Positions 7,600 through 16,618 are shown, counted from the stretch's first letter. The stretch is DNA of 64,000 bases from Betaproteobacteria bacterium (GCA_019449455.1 JAGRPO010000141.1:1-64000), one strand, 5' to 3'. Translations and numbers: made by a program. The notes: generated by a model from the sequence alone, not told the origin.

Positions 7600-9729
7600 G
7601 TGTTCACCGAAAAGCCAGGCACCGACCTCGCGCAGCTGGAAGCCGCCCTCGCCGGGACCTTCGGCGCGGCGCTGGCCGACGCCCCGTTGCGGGCGCTGCA
7701 ACTCGCGCGGGGGGCGTGCCAGGCCGCGGGGCGGGAAGAGGCGTTCGAGCGCACGGTCTCGGTGGCGAGACTGCTCCTCCTGCAGGGCGCCGACCCCGAC
7801 ACGGTGGCCGCGGCTCTCGTCAACGGCGCGATCCCCGAGGCCGAGCTCGACCTGGACGGCATCCAGGCCGCCTTCGGGCCCGATCTCGCCGGGCTCCTGA
7901 GGGGCCTGGGCCGAGCCGGGCGCATCGAGGCGCTGGCCTCCGCGCGCTCCGACCCGGAGCAGCTGCGCAAGATGCTCCTCGCGATCGCCGAGGACGTGCG
8001 CGTGGTGCTCATCAAGCTCGCCGAGCGCGTGGTCCACCTGCGCTCGCTCACGAAGGCCGAGGAGGCCGTGCGCCGCGCCGCCGGGGCGGAGACGCTCTCG
8101 CTCTTCGCGCCGCTCGCCAATCGCCTCGGCGTCGCCGAGCTCAAGTGGGAGCTGGAGGACTTCGCCTTCCGCTACACCGAGCCGGAGCTCTACCGGAAGG
8201 TGGCGGGCCTGCTCGACGAGAAGCGCAACGATCGCGAGGCCTACATCGCGCGCGTCGTGGCGACGCTCTCGGCGGAGCTCGCGGCGATGGGCATCGAAGG
8301 CGTGATCCACGGCCGCCCGAAGCACCTCTATTCCATCTTCCGCAAGATGCGCGGCAAGAACCTCGCCTTCGAGCAGCTCTACGACATCCGCGCCGTGCGG
8401 GTGATCGTGAAGAACGTGCGCGAGTGCTACGCGGTCCTCGGCGTCGTGCACGACCTGTGGACACCCATCGAGGGCGAGTTCGACGACTACATCGCGAGCC
8501 CGAAGGCGAACGACTACAAGTCGCTGCACACGGCCGTCGTCGGCCCCGAGGGAAGGACCCTGGAGGTGCAGATCCGCACCGAGGAGATGCACCGGCACTC
8601 CGAGCACGGCGTGGCCGCGCACTGGCGGTACAAGGAAGGGCGGCGCGCCGACCAGAAGTTCGACGCGAAGATCGCGTGGTTGCGGCAGGTGCTCGCGTGG
8701 AAGGCCGACGTCCTGGCCGGGGACGGCGCGGCCGGCCGCGCGACCCGCGGCGCCTTCGAGGAGACGATCTACGTACTCACGCCGCAGGGCACGGTCGTGG
8801 ACCTGCCGGCGGGCGCGACCCCGATCGACTTCGCCTACCACGTGCACACGGACCTCGGGCACCGCTGCCGGGGCGCCAGGGTGGACGGGCAGATGGTCCC
8901 GCTCACGACGAAGCTCGCCAACGCGCAGCGCGTCGAGATCGTCGCGGCCAAGCAGGGCGGCCCGTCGCGCGACTGGCTCGCCGGCGGCTACCTGGCGAGC
9001 CCCCGGGCGCTGGCGAAGGTGAGGCAGTGGTTCCGCCACGAGGAATTCGAGGTCGACGTCGCGAGCGGGCGCTCGGCGCTGGAAAAGGAGCTCACGCGCC
9101 TGGGGGCCACGAGCTTCGCGCACGAGAAGGTCGCGGTCGCCTGCGGTTTCGCGCGCACCGACGAGTTCCTCGCCGCCCTCGGGCGGGGCGAGGTCACGGC
9201 GCGCCAGATCGAGATCGCGGTGCGGGGCGAGGCACCGGTGCCGCCGCCGCCCGCCGTCACGGTGGTCCCGGAGCCGGAATCGCGCGCCTCCTCCGGCGTG
9301 CTGGTGCTGGGGGTGAACAACATCGCCACCCTCGTCGCCAAGTGCTGCAAGCCCGTGCCGCCCGATCCCATCATCGGCTTCATCACCCGCACGAGGGGCG
9401 TGATGGTGCACCGCGCCGACTGCCGCAACGTCACGGGGCTCGGGCCGGAGCAGCGCGAGCGCCTGCTCCCCGCGGAGTGGGGCAAGACCGGAGGCGCACC
9501 GTTCGCGGCGGACGTCGAGGTGGTGGCGCTGGATCGCCAGGGGCTGCTGCGCGACATCTCGGAGGCCATCTCGCGCGAGCGCATCAACGTGACGGCGGTG
9601 AACACCCTCTCGCGCGGCGCGCATGCCTACATGCGCTTCACGCTGCAGGTGGACTCCGGCGATGCCATCCATCGCGTGCTGCGGCAGGTGCGCGACGTGC
9701 CGGGGGTGGACCAGGCGAGGCGGATCTAG
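7600..9729 (+). CDS. relA: GTP pyrophosphokinase RelA ((p)ppGpp synthetase I)
   Basis: 709 aa from a GTG at 7600. Domains in order: degenerate HD hydrolase domain (~1-190, the HD metal pair is not present), synthetase domain (~215-340), TGS (~388-450), helical region, zinc-finger/CC region with CCKP near 581, and a C-terminal ACT domain. The synthetase motif is EFDD at 293-296, the form of monofunctional RelA; bifunctional SpoT/Rel enzymes have RxKD. It makes (p)ppGpp on amino-acid-starved ribosomes. Length and architecture match other betaproteobacterial RelA proteins. It is transcribed away from the GTPase signalling operon. Confidence 0.95.
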   Translation: MFTEKPGTDLAQLEAALAGTFGAALADAPLRALQLARGACQAAGREEAFERTVSVARLLLLQGADPDTVAAALVNGAIPEAELDLDGIQAAFGPDLAGLLRGLGRAGRIEALASARSDPEQLRKMLLAIAEDVRVVLIKLAERVVHLRSLTKAEEAVRRAAGAETLSLFAPLANRLGVAELKWELEDFAFRYTEPELYRKVAGLLDEKRNDREAYIARVVATLSAELAAMGIEGVIHGRPKHLYSIFRKMRGKNLAFEQLYDIRAVRVIVKNVRECYAVLGVVHDLWTPIEGEFDDYIASPKANDYKSLHTAVVGPEGRTLEVQIRTEEMHRHSEHGVAAHWRYKEGRRADQKFDAKIAWLRQVLAWKADVLAGDGAAGRATRGAFEETIYVLTPQGTVVDLPAGATPIDFAYHVHTDLGHRCRGARVDGQMVPLTTKLANAQRVEIVAAKQGGPSRDWLAGGYLASPRALAKVRQWFRHEEFEVDVASGRSALEKELTRLGATSFAHEKVAVACGFARTDEFLAALGRGEVTARQIEIAVRGEAPVPPPPAVTVVPEPESRASSGVLVLGVNNIATLVAKCCKPVPPDPIIGFITRTRGVMVHRADCRNVTGLGPEQRERLLPAEWGKTGGAPFAADVEVVALDRQGLLRDISEAISRERINVTAVNTLSRGAHAYMRFTLQVDSGDAIHRVLRQVRDVPGVDQARRI

Positions 9730-9775
9730 CGCGCCCCCGCTTGCCTGACCGCGGGGCCGCGCCTAGCATGGAACC

Positions 9776-11122
9776 ATGCTTCGCCGCCTATCCGATCTCC
9801 TGAGCGAAGCCTTGATGGGCTTCCTGGCGCTCGCCGCGCTGGGGACTGGATTGGCGCCGTTCCTCTTCACGCTGACGCCCGGCGCGGCATCCGTGATCGA
9901 TGCGCTGGAATGGGTCATCGTCGGGGTCTTCGCCCTCGAGTACCTGGTCCAGCTGGCGGTCGCGCCGGACCGCGGCGCGTACCTGCGCGATCCGTGGCGC
10001 ATCCTGGATGCCGCGATCGTGGCCGGCTCGGTCGCCTCGCTGCTGCCTTCCGTCAGCGACGCCGCGCGCACCATGCCGGCCTTGCGCATCCTCAGGCTCT
10101 TTCGCGTCCTGCTGTTCGGCGTGCGCGCCGGCCACGGCATGGCCGCGCCCGCGGTTCCGCTCGCGCGCGGGCTGCCCGAGGGACCTCCCCGCGTGCGGCG
10201 GCTGCCCCGTGGGGGCGGGCGCATCGCCGAAGGCGAGTGGGGGGATCTCCTGCGCTGGGCCGCCTCGCCCACGAGCGAATGGATCCACGCCTCCAACCTC
10301 CCGCCGCAACGCCTTCGCGAAGCCGCCGAGGCTGCCGGGGTGCCGCACGTGATGGTGGAGGCCGCCCTCAACGAGTCCAGCTACCCGCGCCTCGAGGCGG
10401 GGCCGCGGTGGTCGGCGCTGACGCTTTCGGTGCCGTCGAAGTCGGACATCCTGCGCCGCGACCCGGTGCTGATGCTCGTGTCGGAGGACGACGTCCTGTC
10501 CCTCGCGCTCTATCCGCTGGAGCTCGAGAAGCCGCCCGAGCAGTTCGGCGCCCTGCCGTGGGGCCCGCGCTGCGCGCTCGACGTCATGAGGCGGGTGCTC
10601 GACCGCAACGAGGAACTCGCCGGGCGCCTCGAGCGCGAGGTGCGGGACCTGGAAGGATTGCCGGCCGACCAGAGTCCAGAGCACTTCTTCGAGGCGACCT
10701 TCCGGCTGAAGCGCTCCCTGTCGGTGGCGAAAGGCGACCTGTGGAGGCTGCGCGGGCTCCTGGAGATGCTGGCCGAAGGTCGCAGGACGCTGCCCGGCCT
10801 GGGCCAGCCGGGCCGCGAGGCCGCCGCGCGCCTGGCCGAGGAGGCGGACTACCTCTACGAGACCGTGGACAACACGCGCGAGTCGGTGCTCTCGCTCATC
10901 GACCTGCACATCAACGTCGCGGCCCACGACACCAACCGCTTCATGCGGCTGGTCGCGATCGTGAGCACGCTGGGGCTCATCCCGGCGATCACGGGCGGGC
11001 TCATGGGGATGAACCTCGTCGACTCGCCCTGGCCCGTCACGCTGGGCCAGGTGGCCTTCGCCACCCTCATCCTGATCCTCGGCATCCTCTACGCGTTCCT
11101 CGCCAAGGGCTGGCTGCGGTAG
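9776..11122 (+). CDS. Fusion of a voltage-sensor-like (ion channel) domain and a CorA-type Mg2+ transporter
   Basis: 448 aa. Residues ~10-117 hold hydrophobic helices ending in PALRILRLFRVLLFG (101-115), with arginines every third residue as in the S4 helix of voltage-gated channels; the stretch ALEYLVQLAVAP with RDPWRILDAAIV resembles S2-S3. There is no pore loop with a selectivity filter. Residues ~150-400 form the CorA cytoplasmic domain, and the C-terminal two helices contain the CorA signature GMN at 411-413 (GLMGMNLVDSPWP) plus a final helix and basic tail. CorA alone is about 315-370 aa. Both halves share one frame without stop. Function is probably divalent-cation transport; coupling to voltage is inference. 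Confidence 0.8.
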   Translation: MLRRLSDLLSEALMGFLALAALGTGLAPFLFTLTPGAASVIDALEWVIVGVFALEYLVQLAVAPDRGAYLRDPWRILDAAIVAGSVASLLPSVSDAARTMPALRILRLFRVLLFGVRAGHGMAAPAVPLARGLPEGPPRVRRLPRGGGRIAEGEWGDLLRWAASPTSEWIHASNLPPQRLREAAEAAGVPHVMVEAALNESSYPRLEAGPRWSALTLSVPSKSDILRRDPVLMLVSEDDVLSLALYPLELEKPPEQFGALPWGPRCALDVMRRVLDRNEELAGRLEREVRDLEGLPADQSPEHFFEATFRLKRSLSVAKGDLWRLRGLLEMLAEGRRTLPGLGQPGREAAARLAEEADYLYETVDNTRESVLSLIDLHINVAAHDTNRFMRLVAIVSTLGLIPAITGGLMGMNLVDSPWPVTLGQVAFATLILILGILYAFLAKGWLR

Positions 11123-11135
11123 CCGCCGGCGCGGG

Positions 11136-11723
11136 TCAGCGCGCGGGACGGGGCCGGATCGCGACGAGGGCGTCGAGCACCGCCCTGGTGCCGCGGCGCA
11201 CGTCGTGGGCGAACCTGGCGTTCTGGTCCCACACCCATTCGCTGAGGACCGAACCGGGCGTGGCGCGCGGCAGCTCGAGATACGCGTCGGCTTCGGATCC
11301 CTCGCGCACGACCCGCATGCCGTTCTTGTGCGCGAGGTGCATCATCGCGCCGTTCTCGTTCAGGCAGTGCACGAAGACCTCGCGCACGCCGCGGTTGGTC
11401 AGGTGCATGACGGCGCGCGAGAAGAGGGCGTTGCCGAATCCGCGGCCGCGCGCCTCGGGCAGCACCGACAGGCCGAGTTCCGCCTTCGTCGGATAGAAGG
11501 CGACGTGCACCACGGCGAGCAGGCGAAGGTCGTCGCCGGCAATGCCGAAGATCTCGTCGCGCTCGAAATCGATGCGCTCGTCGAGGGCGCGTATCCCGTC
11601 GTCGGCGATCGACGCGCCGAATCGCAGGCGCCGGTCGTCGGCGTCGAGGGCGAGGAAGTGCTGCGTGAGGGCGTGGCGATCGGTGTCGCGCAACCGAATC
11701 GGCAGGTGCGTGGTGCCGGTCAT
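11136..11723 (-). CDS. GNAT family N-acetyltransferase
   Basis: 195 aa. The ATG at 11723 has AAGGAG six bases upstream, which decides the start over a longer frame. The acetyl-CoA site is visible as LSVLPEARGRGFGNALF (motif A, Q/RxxGxG/A type), followed by VFVHCLNENGAMMHLAHKNG (motif B). The substrate is unknown; similar proteins are annotated only as GNAT. It converges on the CorA fusion gene 13 bases away. Confidence 0.85.
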   Translation of the reverse strand: MTGTTHLPIRLRDTDRHALTQHFLALDADDRRLRFGASIADDGIRALDERIDFERDEIFGIAGDDLRLLAVVHVAFYPTKAELGLSVLPEARGRGFGNALFSRAVMHLTNRGVREVFVHCLNENGAMMHLAHKNGMRVVREGSEADAYLELPRATPGSVLSEWVWDQNARFAHDVRRGTRAVLDALVAIRPRPAR

Positions 11724-11815
11724 GAGGTCTCCTTGTGGGTGACGACGAGCAGGTTGGGGCGCATACTCGACAAAGCAAGTACGGTGCCACCGTTTCTCGG
11801 ACCGCAAAGTTCGGC

Positions 11816-11821
11816 TATAAT
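11816..11821 (+). promoter_or_regulatory. -10 box of the tRNA-Val promoter
   Basis: A perfect TATAAT lies 18 bases before the mature tRNA 5' end. The -35 region at 16-18 bases spacing (around 11793-11798) is weak (TTTCTC). The box is in the intergenic gap between the divergent GNAT gene and the tRNA. Confidence 0.6.
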
Positions 11822-11838
11822 TCCCGCTTGCATTCCGC

Positions 11839-11915
11839 AGGCGCGTAGCTCAGTTGGTTAGAGCACCACCTTGACATGGTGGGGGTCGTTGGTTCGAGTC
11901 CAATCGCGCCTACCA
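11839..11915 (+). tRNA. tRNA-Val (anticodon GAC)
   Basis: 77 bases that fold into a full cloverleaf. The acceptor stem pairs AGGCGCG (11839-11845) with CGCGCCT, followed by A and an encoded CCA at 11913-11915. D arm GCTC...GAGC, anticodon stem CCACC/GGTGG with loop TTGACAT (anticodon GAC), T loop TTCGAGT. The next coding region begins only 9 bases after the CCA, so the tRNA is either co-transcribed with it or sits at a junction. Confidence 0.95.
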
Positions 11916-11923
11916 ATTTCTCC

Positions 11924-14900
11924 ATGCCGGTTCCCGCCCCCATCGTCGGGCTCATCGCCGTCGAGGACGATGACCTCGGGGCCATCGAGCCACTCTGGCA
12001 CCGCCTCGGCGCAAACGCCGCGCTCGCGGGCGTGCGCCTTTGTTTCGTCGCCTCCAAGCGTGCTTGCCCCGCGGTTCGCGGCGAGCTCGAGCGCCTCGCG
12101 GCCGCCGGGCCGCAGGGCTGGTCGCTGCACGAGGCCGAAGCGCGCGAGGATCCCGCCGGCGCCCTGGCCGCGGTCGCGGCGATCCATCCCGGAGCCGACG
12201 TGGCCTGGATCGACGCGCGCGCCCTCCTGCCGCCGGCCTGGGATGCCCGCCTGCGCAAGGCCGCGTATGCCGCGGAGGGCATCGGCGTGGCGGTGCCGCT
12301 ATGCGACGCGAGCCCGCTGCACGCGCTGCTCGACCCGCCCGCGCAAGGCGCCGACTCACCCGATGGCGGGCTCGTGGACCGCGCCGCCTACTGCCTTGGC
12401 GACCGGACGTACTACGAGGTGCCCGTTCCGCACGCGGTCTGCGCGTACTTCCGCCGCGACGCGCTCGACGCGGCGCAGCCGGTGCCGGGGGAGGGCCTCG
12501 CGTCGCTCGCGCGGCGCATGCGCCTGCTGGGCTTCGTCTGCGTGGTCTGCGATTTCCTCTACGTGGGCTGCGCGGGCGCCGCGCCCGAGCCGCTGGCCGT
12601 CGATGCCGTCGAGCGCGCCGCCTTCCTGCGCAACAATCCCCTGCGCGGCCTGCGCCGGGCGGCCGGGGACGCCGTTCGACGCGGGCTGCCCGCGGTGTCG
12701 GTGCCCGGCCTCGACTCGCGTCCCGTGCAACTGCACGTCATGCATTACTGGGGCGGCGGGCTCGACAAGTGGGTGCGCGACTTCGGCCGTGCCGATGCCT
12801 CGCGCACGAACCTGATCCTCGCCTCCTACCGGATCGGCGAGGACGGCGGCCAGCGCATCGTCCTCTACGGCGACCCCGACTCCCTCGTCCCCATCCGCAC
12901 CTGGGACATCGCGCGGCCGATCCGCTCCACCGCCACGGCGAGCGTGGAGTACCGCCGCATCCTCGAGCAGGTCGTCGCGGAGTTCGAGGTCGAGACGGTC
13001 ATCGTGTCGTCCCTCATCTGGCAGTCGCTGGACGCCCTCGCGCTCGACGTGCCGACCTTCCTGGTGTGCCACGACTTCTACCCGATCTGCCAGGCGATCA
13101 ATCCGCATTTCGGCAAGCCGTGCGAGCGCTGCACGAGCGAGGACCTGCGGCGCTGCTCGGCCGCCAACCCGCTCAACGCGACCTTCAAGGACCTGTCGAG
13201 CGCGGAGTGGGACACGCTGCGCCGCCGCTTCGTCGACCTCCTGCTGGAGCGCCGGATCGAGGTGGTCGTGCCGTCGCCCTCGGTGGCGCAAACCTTCCGG
13301 CGCCTCGAGCCGCGGCTGCGCGAGGTGCCCATGCGCGTCATCGCCCACGGCATCGACCTCCAGGCGGCGCGGCTTCCGGCGCCGCCGCGAGCGGCCTCCG
13401 AGCCGATCCGGCTCGTGGTGCTCGGGCGCTACACGGAACTCAAGGGCGCGAAGCTCATGAGCGAGGCGGCCGAGGCATTGCGCCCGTTCGCGCAGGTCAC
13501 GCTGCTGGGCTGCGGGAAGGCCGGGATGGAGGCCGCCCAGGCGCACGGGTGGAACGCCGTCGAGCACTACGAGCCCGCAGAGCTGCCGGAGCTGCTGCGC
13601 GGGATCGCGCCGCACGCGGGCCTGCTCGCCTCGATCGTTCCCGAGACCTTCAGCTACACGCTGAGCGAGCTCTTCGCCCTCGGCATCCCGCCGGTGGCCA
13701 CCGCGCTCGGGAGCTTCTGCGACCGCATCGAGGAGGGGGAAAACGGCTTCCTCTTCGCGCCCGACGCAGGCGCGCTCGTGAAGGCCGTGCGGCGGCTCCA
13801 CAGGGAACCCGGGCTCCTCGAATCGGTCGCAGGGAGGCTCGCGGCCGCGCCGCCGCACCGCACGACCGCGCAGATGGTGCGCGACTACGAGCCGCTGCTT
13901 CCCCAGGGCGAGCGGGCGGTGGCGCGCTTCAAGGTGGGCGCGAGCTGGCAAAGCGGCCTCACCGAGCCCTACCGCCAGCTGGACGAGGCCTACGCGGAGC
14001 TCACGGGGGCGTATTCGCACCTCACGAAGGCGTACGCGGAGCTCACCGATGCGTACGCGCAGAAGCGCGCGGCATACGATCAAGTCCGGGCCGAACTGGA
14101 TGGGGAACCGGCGCAGGCCGGCTCCTCCCGGGTGGCCGGCGAACAATCCGAAGGAAACGCAAGAATGAACGACATTTCGCAGGCATTCGCCTGGGCCGAG
14201 AAGCTCTCGCCGAAGCTCCTCAAGTCGCCCTGGTGGATCGGACACATCCCCTTCGCCTTCGAGCTCATCGGTCGCCAGAGGCCGCGCATCCTCGTCGAGC
14301 TCGGAACCTACAGCGGGTCGTCCTTCGCGGCGTTCTGCCAGGCCGCCGAGGCCTGCGGCGCCGGCACGAAATGCTACGGCATCGACCTGTGGGAAGGCGA
14401 CATCCACATGGGAAGCTTCGACGAGGAGCTCTTCCGCGAGATCTCGGGCTACATGGCCGCCAACCACCCGGGCACGGCCGTCCTCGTGCGCAAGGACTTC
14501 AACGCCGCCGTCGCCGACTTCGCGGACGGGTCCATCGACTTCCTGCACATCGACGGCACGCACACCTACGAGGCCGTGGCCAACGATTTCCGCACGTGGC
14601 TGCCGAAGATGTCGGAGCGCGGCGTCGTGCTCTTCCACGACATCAACGTGACGGTGGACAACGTGGGCGAGCCGGCAAGGCACTTCGGCGTGCGCCGCTT
14701 CTTCGACGAGACGAAGGGATCCTATCCGCACTTCGAGTTCGACCACTGCTACGGGCTCGGGGTGATGGTCGTGGGCGCCAACGCCGCGCCCGAGGTGCTG
14801 GAACTCGTGGAGCTCTCGAAGTCGCCGGGGTTCAGGGACTACTTCGCCGCGAAGGGCGGCGAGGTCTCCAAGCGCTTCGCGGACATGGGCGTGAAGCTCC

Positions 14901-15004
14901 CCGTGCACGCCGCGTACGGCGCGGCCGTGCCGCTGTGGCGGCGCGCCGCCAACAAGGCCCGCCGCATCCTGCGGCGGGCGCTGGGCGCCGCGAGGGCCGC
15001 GTGA
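11924..15004 (+). CDS. Large fusion: GT4-type glycosyltransferase, coiled coil, class I SAM methyltransferase
   Basis: 1026 aa from the first ATG after tRNA-Val; no ribosome-binding site is visible before it. Residues ~1-250 are of unknown type. About 260-680 is a GT-B glycosyltransferase: HVMHYWGGGLDKWV, VVLGRYTELKGAKLM, then PETFSYTLSELFALG (the ExxxxxxxE motif of GT4). About 680-725 is a short heptad repeat (DEAYAEL, KAYAELTDAY). From ~748 a methyltransferase follows: VELGTYSGSSFAAFC, DFLHIDGTHTYEAV, VVLFHDINV (Methyltransf_24 type). A methionine at 14165 with an AAGGAA-like site could be a separate internal start. Likely role: surface polysaccharide assembly and capping. Confidence 0.82.
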   Translation: MPVPAPIVGLIAVEDDDLGAIEPLWHRLGANAALAGVRLCFVASKRACPAVRGELERLAAAGPQGWSLHEAEAREDPAGALAAVAAIHPGADVAWIDARALLPPAWDARLRKAAYAAEGIGVAVPLCDASPLHALLDPPAQGADSPDGGLVDRAAYCLGDRTYYEVPVPHAVCAYFRRDALDAAQPVPGEGLASLARRMRLLGFVCVVCDFLYVGCAGAAPEPLAVDAVERAAFLRNNPLRGLRRAAGDAVRRGLPAVSVPGLDSRPVQLHVMHYWGGGLDKWVRDFGRADASRTNLILASYRIGEDGGQRIVLYGDPDSLVPIRTWDIARPIRSTATASVEYRRILEQVVAEFEVETVIVSSLIWQSLDALALDVPTFLVCHDFYPICQAINPHFGKPCERCTSEDLRRCSAANPLNATFKDLSSAEWDTLRRRFVDLLLERRIEVVVPSPSVAQTFRRLEPRLREVPMRVIAHGIDLQAARLPAPPRAASEPIRLVVLGRYTELKGAKLMSEAAEALRPFAQVTLLGCGKAGMEAAQAHGWNAVEHYEPAELPELLRGIAPHAGLLASIVPETFSYTLSELFALGIPPVATALGSFCDRIEEGENGFLFAPDAGALVKAVRRLHREPGLLESVAGRLAAAPPHRTTAQMVRDYEPLLPQGERAVARFKVGASWQSGLTEPYRQLDEAYAELTGAYSHLTKAYAELTDAYAQKRAAYDQVRAELDGEPAQAGSSRVAGEQSEGNARMNDISQAFAWAEKLSPKLLKSPWWIGHIPFAFELIGRQRPRILVELGTYSGSSFAAFCQAAEACGAGTKCYGIDLWEGDIHMGSFDEELFREISGYMAANHPGTAVLVRKDFNAAVADFADGSIDFLHIDGTHTYEAVANDFRTWLPKMSERGVVLFHDINVTVDNVGEPARHFGVRRFFDETKGSYPHFEFDHCYGLGVMVVGANAAPEVLELVELSKSPGFRDYFAAKGGEVSKRFADMGVKLPVHAAYGAAVPLWRRAANKARRILRRALGAARAA

Positions 15005-16179
15005 CCGAAGCCGTCAAGCTCCTCGCGATGTACTTCCCGCAGTTCCACGCGATTCCCGAGAACGACGCGTGGTGGGGGAAGGGCTTCACCGACTGGGTCA
15101 ACGTGAGGAAGGCCCAGCCGCAGTTCCGCGGCCACTACCAGCCGCGCGTCCCGCTGGGCGGGCGCTATTACGACCAGTCGCACAAGGAGACGCTCGCGTG
15201 GCAGATCGACCTGGCCCGGCGCCACGGCGTGCACGGCTTCTGCCACTACCACTACTGGTTCGACGGCAAGCAGCTCCTCGAGACGCCCACGAACCTGGTG
15301 ATGCAGCACCGCGACCTCGACTTTCCGTTCTGCCTCGCCTGGGCCAACGAGACGTGGTCGCGGCGCTGGGACGGGCGCGACCACCACATCCTCCAGGAGC
15401 AGACGCACCGCCCGGAGCCGGCGCAGTGGAAGGCCCACTTCGAGTACCTTTTCAGGTCCTGGAGCGACGACCGTTCCATCCGGGTAGGCGGCAAGCCCGT
15501 GTTCCTCGTCTACCGGGCGCACCGCATCCTGCAGATCGAGCAGATGTTCGACCTGTGGCGCGAGGAGGCGCATCGCCGGGGGCTCCCGGGCCTCTACCTC
15601 GTCGCGATGAAGCAGTACGAGTTTCCCGTCCCGGAGGTGCTCAGGCACTTCGACGCGACGATGCAGTTCCAGCCCTTCGAGGCGATCTATTCGCCCGACT
15701 TCGAGGTTCCGGCCCTGGAGACGAGCCGCGCCCTCGCTCCGGTGCGCATGCTGCCCGAGAAGCTGCAGGACGTCCTGCGCGCCGTCCGCTACAGGTTCTT
15801 CTCGGGCCTCACGTTCTACGACTACGACATGGTGTGGAAGCACATCCTCAAGGTCGAGCGCGAAGGCGGGATCCCGGCGTTCCCGGGCGCGTTCGTCGAC
15901 TGGGACAACACGGCCCGCTACGTGAAGCGGGCGCGCATCTTCAAGGGCGCCTCGCCCGAGCGCTTCGCCTACTGGTTCCGCCAGCTGGTCGAGGTCACCT
16001 CGCGCAGGCCCGATCCCGAGCGGATGATCTTCCTGAACGCGTGGAACGAATGGGCGGAGAGCACCTATCTCGAGCCCGACGAGCGCTACGGATCGGCCTA
16101 CCTGGAAGCGGTGCGCGACGCGCTCGCGGCGGTCAACGGGTCGCCCGAGGCCCTCGCCGCGGGACTGGCCGCGGACTGA
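15001..16179 (+). CDS. Glycoside hydrolase family 99-like (WbsX) protein
   Basis: 392 aa from a GTG at 15001 overlapping the previous stop (GTGA), so it is translationally coupled. Family features: MYFPQFHAIPENDAWWGKGF at the N-terminus, GFCHYHYWFDGKQLL, FCLAWANETWSRRWDG and NAWNEWAESTYLEPD near the C-terminus. WbsX-type proteins occur in O-antigen and capsule clusters and as parts of rhamnan-processing machineries; the exact reaction is not established for this one. Pairing with the glycosyltransferase-methyltransferase supports a role in cell-surface glycan synthesis. Confidence 0.9.
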   Translation: MTEAVKLLAMYFPQFHAIPENDAWWGKGFTDWVNVRKAQPQFRGHYQPRVPLGGRYYDQSHKETLAWQIDLARRHGVHGFCHYHYWFDGKQLLETPTNLVMQHRDLDFPFCLAWANETWSRRWDGRDHHILQEQTHRPEPAQWKAHFEYLFRSWSDDRSIRVGGKPVFLVYRAHRILQIEQMFDLWREEAHRRGLPGLYLVAMKQYEFPVPEVLRHFDATMQFQPFEAIYSPDFEVPALETSRALAPVRMLPEKLQDVLRAVRYRFFSGLTFYDYDMVWKHILKVEREGGIPAFPGAFVDWDNTARYVKRARIFKGASPERFAYWFRQLVEVTSRRPDPERMIFLNAWNEWAESTYLEPDERYGSAYLEAVRDALAAVNGSPEALAAGLAAD

Positions 16180-16210
16180 CGGTCGATCGCGGCGGGCACA
16201 CGGGCCTGAC

Positions 16211-16594
16211 ATGGCGGCAATGCGGATCATCCTTCCCGGCAATCGCGTCCTGGACGTCCTGCTGAACGACGGCGCCGCGGCGGCGCAGCTGGCTGCCGCC
16301 CTGCCGCTCGATGTCTCCATGAGCCGGTGGGGCGACGGCGAGTACTACGGAACCCTTCCCGTTCCCATCGCTTCGGGCGAGAGGAGGCGCGAGGTCTTCG
16401 AGGCGGGAGAAGCCGCCCTGTGGCCCGACGGCAACGCCTTCTGCCTCTTCTTCGGGCCCACTCCCGCCAGCCACGGCAGCGAGCCGAGGATGGCGTCGCC
16501 GGGCATTCCCCTCGGGCGGGTGGTCTCCGGAGTCGCCGCCCTCCAGGGCCTGGGCGCGAGCATCCGCGTGACGTTGCGGGCGGCGCCGGCCTGA
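16211..16594 (+). CDS. Cyclophilin-like fold protein (TM1367/DUF369 type)
   Basis: 127 aa. The pattern SRWGDGEYYGTLPV, followed by FEAGEAALWPDGNAFCLFFG and a GRVVSGVAAL turn, fits the small cyclophilin-like family known from archaea and bacteria. Catalytic residues of true prolyl isomerases are not recognisable. A second methionine three codons in is an alternative start. It lies between the glycan genes and the thrS leader, with its own gap on both sides, so functional links are unclear. Confidence 0.72.
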   Translation: MAAMRIILPGNRVLDVLLNDGAAAAQLAAALPLDVSMSRWGDGEYYGTLPVPIASGERRREVFEAGEAALWPDGNAFCLFFGPTPASHGSEPRMASPGIPLGRVVSGVAALQGLGASIRVTLRAAPA

Positions 16595-16612
16595 ATGGCG
16601 AGGGAGATGGGG

Positions 16613-16618
16613 TAGAAT
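16613..16618 (+). promoter_or_regulatory. Probable -10 box of the thrS operon leader
   Basis: TAGAAT, 58 bases before the leader ORF and 182 bases before thrS. A similar TAGAAT precedes relA. No clear -35 element is seen at standard spacing. Confidence 0.4.

Noticed and set aside
11876-11923. An upstream ATG for the glycosyltransferase fusion inside the tRNA
   Set aside because: It would begin in the anticodon arm of tRNA-Val; the next ATG at 11924 is outside the tRNA.
12040-16179. A 1379-codon open frame on the plus strand
   Set aside because: Only its last 393 codons (from the GTG at 15001) are a gene; the earlier part is an arginine/alanine-rich shadow of the glycosyltransferase in another frame, typical of this GC content.
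11839-16600. Possible integrated island with att repeats at tRNA-Val
   Set aside because: No integrase gene and no second copy of the tRNA 3' end could be found within the window.
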